Shown piece by piece: positions 5,944-6,002 of a stretch of 6,002 bases of DNA (the stretch's first letter is position 1; each line of letters opens with the position of its first letter). Source of the DNA: Caldilineae bacterium (GTDB lineage: Bacteria > Chloroflexota > Anaerolineae > J102); the NCBI GenBank assembly GCA_011192085.1, contig DUEQ01000339.1, positions 1 to 6,002 on the forward strand, in the 5' to 3' direction. The notes below the pieces were generated by a model. That model was given only the letters and a program-made list of their open reading frames with translations. It had not been told where the DNA came from and did not search any database. Position numbers and translations under genes: made by a program.

Positions 5944-5972
5944 ATTATACTGAAGGGGAAGGGGAGTGGCAA
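5944..5972 (-). promoter_or_regulatory. Near-consensus promoter of sbcD, predicted leaderless
   Basis: On the minus strand TTGCCA (5972-5967, five of six -35 consensus bases) is followed by exactly 17 bases and a perfect TATAAT (5949-5944). Six bases (AAGGCT) then separate the -10 box from the ATG at 5937. The normal distance puts the transcription start on the A of that ATG. AAGG is too close to the ATG to work as a standard Shine-Dalgarno. Confidence 0.75.
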
Positions 5973-6002
5973 TGATGTTGTGGCATCAATTTCAAATGTG
6001 GC

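Overview
The window is GC-rich bacterial DNA with strong G/C preference at third codon positions, carrying six protein-coding genes and short intergenic gaps. No RNA gene, CRISPR array, transposase or phage gene was found, and no stretch over 300 bases lacks a gene. The taxonomic signal is indirect. Clean Shine-Dalgarno sites sit beside one apparently leaderless gene. The gaps hold 7-base-periodic degenerate repeats and GC-rich palindromes. I would guess an uncultured Chloroflexota (Anaerolineae-like) genome, with low confidence and no marker gene to prove it.

Left part, plus strand (41-2662): two consecutive radical-SAM genes. The first encodes a BchE/HpnJ-type protein with an N-terminal cobalamin-binding domain. 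The second encodes a radical-SAM enzyme with a C-terminal twitch/SPASM-type cluster of cysteines. They are separated by 51 bases that hold a strong AGGAGG Shine-Dalgarno and a 14-bp near-perfect hairpin. They probably form one transcript and may act on one pathway, but the substrate cannot be read from the sequence.

Middle (2663-3631): a small DUF1905 gene on the plus strand has its own promoter (TTGGCG, 18 bases, TACAAT) and a good Shine-Dalgarno. It faces a small HEAT-repeat gene on the minus strand. The 85-base gap between them and the two gene ends are full of GC-rich inverted repeats, one spanning the DUF1905 stop codon and one overlapping the HEAT stop codon.

Right part, minus strand (3632-5937): read in transcription order, an SbcD/Mre11-type nuclease is followed by an HSD10-like 3-hydroxyacyl-CoA dehydrogenase (SDR family), and then by the HEAT gene. 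The nuclease gene has a near-consensus promoter placed so that transcription should begin at the A of its ATG. The expected partner gene sbcC is not downstream. The gaps on both sides of the dehydrogenase hold heptamer-periodic repeats, and related words recur in several gaps of the window.

The observations most worth following are the family of heptamer-periodic intergenic repeats, the structured start region between the two radical-SAM genes, and the leaderless promoter of the nuclease gene.
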